Source of the DNA: Pseudomonadota bacterium
GTDB taxonomy: Bacteria; Pseudomonadota; Gammaproteobacteria; Pseudomonadales; Moraxellaceae
Assembly (NCBI GenBank): GCA_023393635.1
Contig: JAEWKT010000051.1
Span: forward strand, 51,736 to 115,735
Reading direction: 5' to 3'
Length of the DNA stretch: 64,000 bases
A program made the translations under genes and the position numbers. The notes under the pieces are model-generated. The model was not told the origin of the DNA. It saw only the letters and a list, made by a program, of their open reading frames with translations, and searched no databases. Shown here piece after piece: positions 53,701-60,977 of this stretch. Each line of letters starts with the position of its first letter. The first letter of the stretch is position 1.

Positions 53701-54410
53701 GTAATAAAAAACTGGATGCGCGTGCGGTGTATTCATTGCAGCCTGCGGCACGTATTGCTGCGGATGACGTAGTAATTTATACCGATGAAACCCGCCAAAA
53801 TATCACGCATCAATTCCATCATTTACGCCAGCAAACTGATAACGTCAAACGTAAACCCAACTTATCATTGGCTGACTTTATTGCCGTTGCCGATTCCCCT
53901 GCACAGGATTATTTAGGCGGCTTTACCGTGTCTATCTTTGGTGCAGAAGAAATTGCCAATGATTACCGCAGCAAAGGCGATGATTACTCGGCTATTTTAG
54001 TGCAATCACTGGCAGACCGTTTGGCAGAAGCCTTTGCGGAGCATTTGCATGAGCGCGTGCGCAAAGAGTTTTGGGGTTATGCCAGCGATGAAGCCCTGGA
54101 CAATGATGCGCTGATTAAAGAGCAATATAAGGGCATACGCCCTGCGCCAGGTTACCCTGCCTGCCCCGAACACTCGGAAAAAGCCACGCTGTTTAACTGG
54201 CTTAACTCGACTGAAGTGATTGGCACTAAGTTGACTGAGAGCTATGCCATGTGGCCGCCGTCCTCTGTAAGTGGTTTTTATTATTCACATCCAGAGTCAG
54301 ATTATTTCAACGTGGGTAAAATTGACCGTGACCAGTTGGCGGATTATGCCAAGCGTAAAGGCTGGGAGATGGAACAAGCTGAAAGATGGTTGGCGCCGAA
54401 TTTAGAGTGA
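50718..54410 (+). CDS. metH: Cobalamin-dependent methionine synthase
   Basis: MetH transfers a methyl group from methyltetrahydrofolate to homocysteine via cobalamin. From ATG 50718 (CGGAG five bases upstream; the in-frame GTG at 50712 is poorly placed) it has 1230 residues. Four modules follow in order: homocysteine domain with zinc ligands in FNCALG and ITGGCCGTTPEH; pterin domain VNVGERTNVTGSKKF; cobalamin domain with DVHDIGKNIVG, holding the DxHxxG ligand, near 750; and the S-adenosylmethionine reactivation domain ending in RPAPGYPACPEHSEK and PPSSVSGFYYSHPESDYF. The 117-base upstream gap is too short for a cobalamin riboswitch. A palindrome 66 bases after the stop may end the transcript. 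Confidence 0.98.
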   Translation: MSTLATLKELLAKRILIIDGAMGTMIQRHKLEETDYRGERFADWPHDVKGNNDLLVLSQPDIIKNIHDQYLEAGADIIETNTFNGTRVSMSDYHMEDLVPEINREAARLAREACDVWSKKTPDKPRFVAGVLGPTSRTCSISPDVNNPAFRNITFDALVENYVEATHALIEGGVDILLIETVFDTLNCKAAIFAVYKVFDAIGRELPLMISGTITDASGRTLTGQTAEAFWNSVRHANLLSVGFNCALGADAMRPHVKTLSDKADVFVSAHPNAGLPNAFGGYDETPEETAAFLKEFAQSGLINITGGCCGTTPEHIAAIYNAIKDLPPRVVPEIEPACRLSGLEPFNITKDSLYVNVGERTNVTGSKKFLRLIREEKFTEALDVAREQVEGGAQVIDINMDEGMLDSIGAMEHFLKLIASEPDISRVPIMIDSSKWEIIEAGLKCVQGKCIVNSISLKEGYDEFVERAKLCRRYGAAIIVMAFDEDGQADTAQRKKEICKRSYDVLVNDVGFPSEDIIFDPNVFAIATGIEEHNNYAVDFIEATGWIKQNLPNAMISGGVSNVSFSFRGNEPVREAIHAVFLYYAIGQGMTMGIVNASQLAIYDDIPKELKDAVEDVILNKNQGSSGNEATEKLLDIAEKYRGGGSTSAKPVENLEWRNESVEKRLEYALVKGITTYIDQDTEEARLKSARPLDVIEGPLMDGMNVVGDLFGSGKMFLPQVVKSARVMKQAVAWLNPYIEALKTPGQSKGKVLMATVKGDVHDIGKNIVGVVLGCNGYDIVDLGVMVPSDKILQTAIDEKVDIIGLSGLITPSLDEMVFVAKEMQRRGFNLPLMIGGATTSKAHTAVKIDPHYLNDGVVYVSDASRAVGVATTLLSPEMKPAFIAKTREEYQVVRERLVNKQPKAPRLTYDEAIKNGLQTDWHNYRPPVPNQLGTQVMRNYPLETLVPYIDWTPFFISWSLAGKYPKILEDEIVGEAARDLFEQAQTMLTDLISNKKLDARAVYSLQPAARIAADDVVIYTDETRQNITHQFHHLRQQTDNVKRKPNLSLADFIAVADSPAQDYLGGFTVSIFGAEEIANDYRSKGDDYSAILVQSLADRLAEAFAEHLHERVRKEFWGYASDEALDNDALIKEQYKGIRPAPGYPACPEHSEKATLFNWLNSTEVIGTKLTESYAMWPPSSVSGFYYSHPESDYFNVGKIDRDQLADYAKRKGWEMEQAERWLAPNLE

Positions 54411-54475
54411 TTTCGTTTTGCATTTAATTAAATAAGGTCACATTATAAAACTACAGCTTGATTATTAAACAACCA

Positions 54476-54514
54476 AGTCCTATGATGAATACCAATGGTA
54501 GCTATCATAGGACT
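54476..54514 (+). promoter_or_regulatory. Long palindrome overlapping the vapB ribosome site
   Basis: Outer arms AGTCCTATGAT (54476-54486) and ATCATAGGACT (54504-54514) are perfect complements; inside them TACC (54490-54493) and GGTA (54497-54500) also pair. Six T residues follow directly. It looks like an intrinsic terminator for metH, but it ends just before the vapB ATG (54520), and the AGGA of vapB (54509-54512) lies in its right arm. It may also be the VapBC operator. Confidence 0.65.
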
Positions 54515-54519
54515 TTTTT

Positions 54520-54753
54520 ATGGAACATGCCAAAATTTTCCAGTCTGGCCGTAGTCAGGCTGTCAGGTTACCTAAGGCCTTTCGTTTTCAGGGTGAAGAA
54601 GTTGCAATTAAGCATTTTGGTAGTGGCGTGCTGTTGTTACCGCTTAATCAACCGTGGCAAATGCTGGAAGAATCACTAGATGAGTTTGAAAGTGGTTTTG
54701 AGTTAGAGCGTGAAGTACAACATGATCAAGAACGTGAGGAGTTGCATTTTTGA
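54520..54753 (+). CDS. vapB: Type II antitoxin VapB (VagC/AbrB-like)
   Basis: A 77-residue antitoxin. The N-terminus AKIFQSGRSQAVRLPKAFRF is the swapped-hairpin AbrB/MazE-type DNA-binding motif of VapB/VagC proteins, and the acidic C-terminal tail (EREVQHDQEREELHF) is the part that would wrap the toxin. It would neutralise VapC and repress its own promoter. The only ribosome site, AGGA, lies in the right arm of a long palindrome just upstream. Its stop codon shares a base with the vapC start. Base composition is close to the neighbours. Confidence 0.9.
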   Translation: MEHAKIFQSGRSQAVRLPKAFRFQGEEVAIKHFGSGVLLLPLNQPWQMLEESLDEFESGFELEREVQHDQEREELHF

Positions 54754-55145
54754 TGCTGATGCTTGATACCAATATTTGCATTTATATTATTAATCATAAA
54801 CCGCCACAGGTGATTGAACGATTTAAGCAGTATTCCCTTGGTGAAATTGCTATTTCTAGCATTACAGCCAGTGAATTAAGTTTTGGTGTCGAAAAAAGTG
54901 GCTCAGCTAAAAATAAATTAGCATTGCAGAAATTTTTTGCACCACTTGATATTTTACCTTTTGATGAAGATTGTATCTGGCATTATGCTACTTTAAGAAA
55001 TCAGTTACAGCAGAAAGGTAGGCCTATTGGCTCATTGGATATGCTGATCGCTGCACATGCTTTATCTTTAAATGCTACTTTAATCACGAATAACGTGGCT
55101 GAGTTTGAAAGAGTGAGTGGCTTACGATTAGAAAATTGGGTTTGA
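54753..55145 (+). CDS. vapC: Type II toxin VapC (PIN-domain endoribonuclease)
   Basis: A 130-residue PIN-domain RNase. Four acidic residues of the active site are visible: Asp in MLDTNICIYI, Glu in TASELSFGVEKS, Asp in GSLDMLIAAHAL, and a last acidic residue near NVAEFERV. Many enteric VapC toxins cut initiator tRNA, but the target here is unknown. I start it at ATG 54753, overlapping the vapB stop by one base; a second ATG two codons on (MLDTN) is possible. Together with vapB it is a complete, apparently intact module. Chromosomal toxin-antitoxin modules often mark accessory segments. Confidence 0.9.
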   Translation: MLMLDTNICIYIINHKPPQVIERFKQYSLGEIAISSITASELSFGVEKSGSAKNKLALQKFFAPLDILPFDEDCIWHYATLRNQLQQKGRPIGSLDMLIAAHALSLNATLITNNVAEFERVSGLRLENWV

Positions 55146-55230
55146 TTATACTGAACCCTCTAGCAAGACCGAATTAAGATGATTGTATAAAACAAAGTAA
55201 ATTTTTAATATTCGGAATAATTTTTAAATT

Positions 55231-56373
55231 ATGAGAAACTATGTTGGCTATTTACCATTTGAAAATATTCAAAATATTCCCTCTAAATATATTGCATCCC
55301 ATGAATACATATTCTTCTTGCATGACCAATGTGCAAAACTTTTAGTTGAATATGATTCCAGCAATATTGAAGAGGTTGGATTAGATAAATTAATCGAAGC
55401 TTATCATGTAAAATTTGAAAATAACAATTCTGATATTATTGAGGTTTTACAGTTCTTTAGAGAACAAGGACTAGATGCACCATATTTTCATTTTTTATAT
55501 TCAAAAATATTATCAGGGCTGCTAAGCGATTTGTTACACTTTACTTATGAATCGCTTAAATGCTTTGAAAAAAGAAAGTTTTCTGTAGCATATAGTTTAC
55601 TAAGAAAGCCTATTAAAGAAAACCTCATTTTTATCTGTTGGCTATTCAACAACTACGAAAACTTCATAGATCAGTTTGAAAAAGAAACAGATAAAACGCT
55701 AAATAAAATTCATGAATCAGCTAGAAAATCTATTATTTTAGAGACTATTAAGAATCTTCCTATACCTGAATTATTTGATGCTGAATTACTGCATGATATG
55801 ATATTTTCAAAACAATACCCGCTAGGGCTAGAAATTCCCTGTCAAAAAGGAACACATCTCATTACATCGCAAGGCAATTTTCTTAAAACAGGAAAGATGT
55901 TTATAAACTCAATATTTGATGATCCAAACGATATTAATCAATATGACTCCGTTTACACCTCGCTACCCTATGTTATGCTTTTTATATCGCATATAACCTT
56001 TGAAGCATTCAATAAAATAATTAAATTAAATAATAAAACCCACCAGCATTTTCTCTTAACCTCTATGGCAAGTTATGAGAATTTATATTCAGATGGAAGA
56101 AAAAGAGCTTTAACTAAAAGCTACGCCAAAACCATGAAAAATTTTTTAAAGTGTACTCACTGTGACAAACTTATTACATTAACAAAAGAAAACTCCTTAA
56201 GAATGTTTATGACAGACATATTAGTTTGCAACCATTGTCATCATAATTCAGATTTTCCCTTTTATTGGTTACTTTCCCAAGCAAAAATATCAATTACTCA
56301 CACAAAATCAGACGATGAAAATGTTTGGAAAAATACTATTCTATCTCGCATGTTTAAATCTAAAGAAATATAA
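55231..56373 (+). CDS. AT-rich protein with C-terminal zinc ribbon, unknown
   Basis: I do not recognise this 380-residue protein. It is distinctly richer in A and T than its neighbours, with many AAA, AAT and ATA codons. The N-terminal 280 residues look helical; a phrase AYSLLRKPIKENLIFICWLF near residue 125 recalls helical DUF5677-like or HEPN-like folds, but this is only a hint. A zinc ribbon lies near the C-terminus: CTHC (about residue 310) and CNHCHH (about residue 345). No ribosome site is clear. It follows vapC by 85 bases and may be part of an acquired patch. No function can be assigned. Confidence 0.65.
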   Translation: MRNYVGYLPFENIQNIPSKYIASHEYIFFLHDQCAKLLVEYDSSNIEEVGLDKLIEAYHVKFENNNSDIIEVLQFFREQGLDAPYFHFLYSKILSGLLSDLLHFTYESLKCFEKRKFSVAYSLLRKPIKENLIFICWLFNNYENFIDQFEKETDKTLNKIHESARKSIILETIKNLPIPELFDAELLHDMIFSKQYPLGLEIPCQKGTHLITSQGNFLKTGKMFINSIFDDPNDINQYDSVYTSLPYVMLFISHITFEAFNKIIKLNNKTHQHFLLTSMASYENLYSDGRKRALTKSYAKTMKNFLKCTHCDKLITLTKENSLRMFMTDILVCNHCHHNSDFPFYWLLSQAKISITHTKSDDENVWKNTILSRMFKSKEI

Positions 56374-56384
56374 ATCCTCCACAA

Positions 56385-56463
56385 CCCTCTTTTTAAAAGG
56401 AGGGCGAGTCACGAATCAATTACTCGCATTCATTCTATGGACAGCCCCTTTCTCAAAAGGGAA
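56385..56463. repeat. Two GC-poor inverted repeats after the accessory gene
   Basis: CCCTC (56385-56389)/GAGGG (56400-56404) around TTTTAAAA, and CCCTTT/AAAGGG around 56446-56461. Between them lies a short spacer with no gene. They sit exactly where the AT-rich patch meets the conserved def gene, and might be a terminator or a boundary repeat. Confidence 0.4.
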
Positions 56464-56464
56464 T

Positions 56465-56953
56465 TTAAGGTGCCTCCACCCGCTCCACAAACAACACCCC
56501 ATCCAAATGATCTACCTCATGTTGCACAATCCGTGCAGGAAAACCCTCACACACTACTTCAACCTGTTCACCTTGTAGCGTGAAATAACGCACCATAATT
56601 CGTTGCGCACGCGCTACACTGCCACGTTCATCAGGCACACTTAAACAGCCCTCCTCGCCTAAGCAAGTATCTTCCGACATCTCCAGAATTTCAGGATTGA
56701 TCATCACCACCGCATCCATATCTGGTGCGTCGGGATAACGTGGATTAGCGCGTGACGCGACAATAATCACCCGTTTGGACACATACACTTGTGGTGCAGC
56801 AATGCCCACGCCGTTACGCGCCAACATCGTGCTATGCATAGCATCAGCAAGTTGGCTTAACCATTCACTGTTAAATTCAGCCTGAGCCACTGGTGCGGCC
56901 TTTAGGGTTAAAATAGCTTCGCCTTGCTTTGCAATCGGCAAAATAATGTTCAT
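56465..56953 (-). CDS. def: Peptide deformylase
   Basis: Deformylase removes the formyl group from new proteins. All three motifs are visible in this 162-residue protein: GVGIAAPQ (48-55), EGCLSVP (101-107, Cys103 binds metal) and QHEVDHLDG (His145, His149, catalytic Glu146). In the first motif Ile replaces the usual Leu, which is a small change. The start MNIILPIAKQGEAILTLKAAPV is like the type-I second copies (Def2) found in Pseudomonas and Acinetobacter, so a housekeeping def-fmt copy is expected elsewhere. It lies downstream of the DUF2505 gene, separated by a terminator. Confidence 0.93.
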   Translation of the reverse strand: MNIILPIAKQGEAILTLKAAPVAQAEFNSEWLSQLADAMHSTMLARNGVGIAAPQVYVSKRVIIVASRANPRYPDAPDMDAVVMINPEILEMSEDTCLGEEGCLSVPDERGSVARAQRIMVRYFTLQGEQVEVVCEGFPARIVQHEVDHLDGVLFVERVEAP

Positions 56954-56972
56954 TCTTTGATTCCCCTCCTCA

Positions 56973-56996
56973 TAAAAAACTCTCCTGATGGAGAGT
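56973..56996 (-). terminator. Terminator of the DUF2505 gene
   Basis: Arms ACTCTCC (56979-56985) and GGAGAGT (56990-56996) with a four-base loop; on the minus strand a T run follows. It lies in front of def, so def would need its own promoter. Confidence 0.8.
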
Positions 56997-57030
56997 CTTT
57001 GTTAAGAAGCTTAGCTCGCCAGATTTTTAA

Positions 57031-57528
57031 TCAGGCCTTTGCATGTTTCTTGAGCTCATCTTCCACAATCTCAAGCTCAAGATCAGTAAACTTACGGATT
57101 TCACCTTCGGCATGTTTTTCCAGCATACCGCCAATCAATGGTACTTTCACTTTTACTGTCCATACCATCGTGACATCTAGCTGGTCGCCATTGCCAGTTA
57201 CCTTACGCTCGCCTTTGGCATCAAAAGGTAAGTTAGCCCCAAGTTCAACCGTTGAATGAAGCGTGTTTAAGTTGGTGGTATCAGTTCGTTTTAAGCGAAA
57301 AGCATTTTTAAGTAATTTTTTGGCAATATCAGGAATATTCACATCCAAATTATATTCACGACGTAAGGTATAGGTATCGCCCTGAATGCGCGATTCTAAA
57401 ATTTCCAGGTTTTCCCCAGGAATACGACGACATACTGCTTCATGCAATGAGGTATCACTTACCAGTCGTTTAAAGTCATCCAGTGAAATTCCGTGAATTG
57501 TTGTGGTAATGGTAAATTGATGTGCCAT
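57031..57528 (-). CDS. DUF2505 domain protein
   Basis: A 165-residue protein of the DUF2505 family, probably of the START/polyketide cyclase-like fold that binds a hydrophobic ligand. Phrases seen are HQFTITTTIHGISLDDFKRLVSD at the N-terminus, YTLRREYNLDVNIPDIAKKLL in the middle and KVPLIGGMLEKHAEGEIRKF near the end. No signal peptide or catalytic motif is visible. It is on the same strand as the FKBP gene upstream, 39 bases away, and may be cotranscribed. Function is not known. Confidence 0.8.
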   Translation of the reverse strand: MAHQFTITTTIHGISLDDFKRLVSDTSLHEAVCRRIPGENLEILESRIQGDTYTLRREYNLDVNIPDIAKKLLKNAFRLKRTDTTNLNTLHSTVELGANLPFDAKGERKVTGNGDQLDVTMVWTVKVKVPLIGGMLEKHAEGEIRKFTDLELEIVEDELKKHAKA

Positions 57529-57567
57529 AAAAAACTCCCTTTTATAATAAATCCTATGATAAATGAT

Positions 57568-57906
57568 TTAGTCGCCGCGCGTCAGTACTTCCAGCAATTC
57601 AATCTCAAAAACCAGATTAGAATAGGGCGGAATTTTGCCAATCTGCCGTTCGCCATAAGCCAGGTGCGCTGGTACAAACAATTTGCGTTTGCCACCCACT
57701 TTCATGCCCATCAAGCCTTGATCCCAGCCCTTAATCACCCGACCAGTGCCAATTACACATTGAAATGGCTGCCCTTTGTCTATCGACGAATCAAATACAG
57801 TGCCATCTTCCAGCTTACCCGTATAGTGCGTGGTAATCAGCGCACCCTTAACGCAGGTTTTGCCCGTACCTTCTACTAGATCGGTAACTTGTAGCTCAGT
57901 TGTCAT
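57568..57906 (-). CDS. FKBP-type peptidyl-prolyl cis-trans isomerase
   Basis: A 112-residue single FKBP domain. The pattern is typical: VTTHYTGKLEDGTVFDSSIDKGQPFQ, VIKGWDQGLMGMKVGGKRKLFVPAHLAYG and a closing FEIELLEV strand. FKBPs speed up turning of proline bonds in folding. There is no signal peptide or insert-in-flap domain, so it is a small cytoplasmic form. It is close to the DUF2505 gene downstream. Such small copies are common; the specific partner is unknown. Confidence 0.92.
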   Translation of the reverse strand: MTTELQVTDLVEGTGKTCVKGALITTHYTGKLEDGTVFDSSIDKGQPFQCVIGTGRVIKGWDQGLMGMKVGGKRKLFVPAHLAYGERQIGKIPPYSNLVFEIELLEVLTRGD

Positions 57907-57988
57907 GGATACACTCCTGGCAATGATTCTAAAACAATCATTCTAAAAAATTGATGTCTATCATAGATTGACCACATGACATGATTAA

Positions 57989-58519
57989 TTATTTTAAAGC
58001 GATCCACTCAATAGGGACTGAACCTTGGTCACTCGATAATGTCCACTCACCATCTATAATGTTTAACTGTAATTGCATAGTACGTTCACACAAGGTTTGA
58101 ATGCCTGCAGTGGTGGCGTTGCTGAGTTTCCACACACTCACATTGGCCATATTTTTAATTTTATTATTACGAGTTAACCAGTCATCTACCTGGCTGCCAT
58201 AAGTGATCACTGCCACCTCAGGACAACGCGCACTGGCTTTCTTTACTTTGGTTTCGTCAGGCAGCCCTACTTCAATCCACTTTTCAAGTTGGCCAGTTAA
58301 GTCTTTTTGCCATAAGGCTGGCTCATCGGTTTCAAATAAATCTTTGGTAAAGCTCAAGTGTTCATCTGCAAAACGGGCAAATGCCAAAATACGTACCATC
58401 AGACGTTCTATAGTTTCAGACGGATGCTGTGCCAGCATGAGTTGATGGTCAGCATAATAGTGCCGATCCATATCTGCTATTTGCAAGTCAGCTTTATAAA
58501 TGGTTGCTTTAAGAGCCAT
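57989..58519 (-). CDS. YaeQ family protein
   Basis: A 176-residue YaeQ protein. The start MALKATIYKADLQIADMDRHYYADHQLMLAQHPSETIERLMVRILAFA is the family signature, followed by EPALWQKDLTGQLEKWIEVGLPDE. The fold is related to PD-(D/E)XK nucleases and the family is widespread in gammaproteobacteria, with no firmly established role. It lies on the same strand as the FKBP gene but 82 bases away. No feature points to a substrate. Confidence 0.92.
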   Translation of the reverse strand: MALKATIYKADLQIADMDRHYYADHQLMLAQHPSETIERLMVRILAFARFADEHLSFTKDLFETDEPALWQKDLTGQLEKWIEVGLPDETKVKKASARCPEVAVITYGSQVDDWLTRNNKIKNMANVSVWKLSNATTAGIQTLCERTMQLQLNIIDGEWTLSSDQGSVPIEWIALK

Positions 58520-58785
58520 GGAAATAAAAACGCCTATATAGAAAAACCAACACCTTTAAAGCTCAATCTACTTTGAACCAGATTTTGCCTATAGGGTAAA
58601 AATTAGCGCGTATTATAGGTCATTAGTTGTGGGTAGTTGGATTTTAATCATTATAATTTTGGTTTTAATCATTTTTAAGGACAGGTTAAAACACAAAACT
58701 TTTGACCATGCTCATCACATCAAACCATGGGCAATCCACAATTGATGCAATGAGCCAGTTTAAGAGGCTTGCTGGCGTAAATGGT

Positions 58786-59523
58786 CTAACGCCAATAGTC
58801 ATCAGGAGGTTGTGGTAAATTATTCATGGTGCTGCGCAAGCCATCAGACCACTGCCTGCGAATGAGTGAAAAATAAGGGTCGGTATCATACAGGCGGCGG
58901 CCTTCGGGTAAATTAAACTGATTGGTGCGGTATACAATTAAATCAAGTGGCGTGCCAACAGATACGTTAGAACGAATGGTGGAATCGAAGGAAATTAATG
59001 CACAGCGCAAGGCTTTATCAAGCGACATGTGATAATTTAAAGTGCGGTCTAAAATCGGTTTGCCGTATTTACTTTCGCCAATTTGAAAATAGGGTGTATC
59101 AATGGTGGCAGCAATAAAATTACCTTGCGGATAAATACTATATAGCTCGGGTGGCTCTCCCATAATTTGGCCACCAAGCAGCAAGGAACTAGTAAAGTCG
59201 TACTCTGCGCCATCTGACAAGCCATTGACATGCTTTACAATGTCGGTCATGCATTCACCAACGATTTCCGCCGCTTCAAATAATGAGGTGACGTTGTGTA
59301 GATGTCTTTTGGCGTTGGTCTGGATTTGATGCCGCAGCCGCGTAATGACTGCCTGAGAAGTGGCAAGGTTGCCTGCTGACTGAATCACAATAATCCGCTC
59401 TTCCCTCACGCCAAAACGATGCAGTTTGCGGAAAGTTGCAATATGATCCACACCCGCATTGGTACGCGAGTCACTGATAAATATCAAGCCTTCCTCAAGT
59501 CGCATTGCCACACAGTAGGTCAT
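58786..59523 (-). CDS. Anbu proteasome-like peptidase
   Basis: A 245-residue proteasome-type Ntn-hydrolase known as Anbu (ancestral beta subunit, also called BPH). The N-terminal Met is followed directly by Thr2 (MTYCVAMRLEEGLIFISDSR), which becomes the nucleophile. RSNVSVGTPLDLIVY and the C-terminal LYDTDPYFSLIRRQWSDGLR are typical of the family. Anbu forms an open or helical ring; its physiological substrate is not known. It is the last gene of a four-gene minus-strand run that recurs in many proteobacteria. Confidence 0.93.
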   Translation of the reverse strand: MTYCVAMRLEEGLIFISDSRTNAGVDHIATFRKLHRFGVREERIIVIQSAGNLATSQAVITRLRHQIQTNAKRHLHNVTSLFEAAEIVGECMTDIVKHVNGLSDGAEYDFTSSLLLGGQIMGEPPELYSIYPQGNFIAATIDTPYFQIGESKYGKPILDRTLNYHMSLDKALRCALISFDSTIRSNVSVGTPLDLIVYRTNQFNLPEGRRLYDTDPYFSLIRRQWSDGLRSTMNNLPQPPDDYWR

Positions 59524-59601
59524 TGTTCTTCCTATATTAGTCTGATGTTTGTTCTCATAAATTGCTGGCTTTGCATGCAGAATGCTTCATTAGCAGTTAA
59601 T

Positions 59602-60378
59602 TTATGCAGCTAAAACCTGCACACGCGTTTGCATGGTTTCATCATCGCCACCCTGCCGCACACCACGCACAGGGGCTGCATCCAGATAGTCACGGCCAAA
59701 TGCCAAATAGACATGTTGATCCAGGGAGAAAAGCTGGTTAGAGGTATCAAAACAATACCATAAACCATCTAAATAAACTTCTGCCCATGCATGGGTTGCC
59801 ACATGGCTGGCATCTTCGCTATGTAAATAGCCAGAAACATAACGTGCAGGAAGCCCAAGCTGGCGTGCACAGGCCAAAAATACGTGGGTATGATCCTGAC
59901 AAACGCCCATCCCCAAGTCAAACGCTTGGGCTGCTGTGGTTTCAACATTGGTTGATGCCGTGGTATACGGCATAACCTCTAAGATAGCAGCAGACAAGTC
60001 AATTAGTGATGAGCGTGTGTTGCCTTTGGCATAGCGGGCGGTAAACTCAAGTAATGGTTCATGACAGCGGGTAATATCAGTTGGATGCGTAAACAGCATG
60101 GGTGCAAGTCGGTCATCTTGCACCCCTTCAACAGGAGAAGTTTCTATTTCGCCCTGCGCCATAATCAGTAGCTCCTGATGCGGCTGATTCACGGTCAAGT
60201 TAGTCCAGATATTGCCAAAGCCATCAAGCTGGGTAAAATGAATTCCCTGTGCAGCCAGTTGCCAGGCGTTTACTTTTTGATGGCCTATGTTTGGAGGTGT
60301 CAGGCGAATATATTGATTGCTTCTTTTGGCTGGCGTTGCATAAGAATAATGCGTTTGATGATTGATCACCAGTTTCAT
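59602..60378 (-). CDS. Transglutaminase-like protein of the Anbu operon
   Basis: A 258-residue protein with an N-terminal Bact_transglu_N domain (HQTHYSYATPAKRSNQYIRLTPP) and a transglutaminase-like cysteine peptidase core: Cys160 in GMGVCQDHTH, His196 in THAWAEVYL, and Asp211 in CFDTSNQ. These match the papain-like triad. Its role may be in peptide cleavage or transamidation. Its start overlaps the alpha-E stop by four bases (ATGA), with GAGGAAGG upstream. It is followed by Anbu after 78 bases. Confidence 0.93.
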   Translation of the reverse strand: MKLVINHQTHYSYATPAKRSNQYIRLTPPNIGHQKVNAWQLAAQGIHFTQLDGFGNIWTNLTVNQPHQELLIMAQGEIETSPVEGVQDDRLAPMLFTHPTDITRCHEPLLEFTARYAKGNTRSSLIDLSAAILEVMPYTTASTNVETTAAQAFDLGMGVCQDHTHVFLACARQLGLPARYVSGYLHSEDASHVATHAWAEVYLDGLWYCFDTSNQLFSLDQHVYLAFGRDYLDAAPVRGVRQGGDDETMQTRVQVLAA

Positions 60379-60977
60379 GGGCCTTCCTCAAATAATGCCT
60401 GCATCTGATCACAAAAACTGTACAGTGCGTTAATATCCTGACGTTGCTGTAATTCAACCCACGGGGCTTCTAGTGCTTGCCATCCAATGGGCGACAGCAT
60501 TTCCACCACTGTGCGTAAATCCAGAATGGCCATTTCAGGTGAATGCTTTAAGCGCAGTGCAATATCAATTTGCTCAATGCTTTGACCTAACTGCCAAAAC
60601 AAGCGCACATGGTCATCTTCATTTAATATCGCCTCACAACAGCCTGAAATCAGCTCGCATGCCTTTACTTTAAAATTCTGCTGAGGATTGGTCAGCACGT
60701 TTAAGCATTCAAATAATTGCTGGCTAATAACCCCTCTTACAGTCTGCATATTTTCACGCACAGCCAGTAAGCTAGCAGTAATAGAACTGGGCTGATTTTC
60801 GTCATACAACAATTGGTTTAAGGTTTCGGCATTCCATGCAGGCAAACAAAAGGCATGGGAAAATCCCACTGCTTCCTCATCATCAGTAAATGGCAATAAG
60901 CGGCATATGCCATCTACACGAATCATCAGGCGACCCAGCCAATACAGATTAGAGGCTGTAGACAGCAACATAATCAT
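60375..60977 (-). CDS. Alpha-E domain protein (short form)
   Basis: A 200-residue helical protein with the alpha-E (DUF403) signature at its N-terminus: MLLSTASNLYWLGRLMIRVDGICRLLPF. It is usually the partner of circularly permuted ATP-grasp proteins and of a transglutaminase. Typical members have about 310 residues, so this one lacks roughly a third, apparently from the middle and second half. Ribosome site AGGAGG is perfect. Start and stop overlap the neighbours by four bases each, so this is a well-kept gene, not a broken one. Its role is unknown. Confidence 0.85.
   Translation of the reverse strand: MIMLLSTASNLYWLGRLMIRVDGICRLLPFTDDEEAVGFSHAFCLPAWNAETLNQLLYDENQPSSITASLLAVRENMQTVRGVISQQLFECLNVLTNPQQNFKVKACELISGCCEAILNEDDHVRLFWQLGQSIEQIDIALRLKHSPEMAILDLRTVVEMLSPIGWQALEAPWVELQQRQDINALYSFCDQMQALFEEGP

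Noticed and set aside
54458..54679. Alternative plus frame overlapping vapB and the palindrome
   Set aside because: Out of frame with the clear VapB sequence and crosses the palindrome; a shadow.
54411..56464. Insertion sequence or prophage remnant around vapBC
   Set aside because: No transposase, integrase or phage gene and no matching terminal repeats were found.
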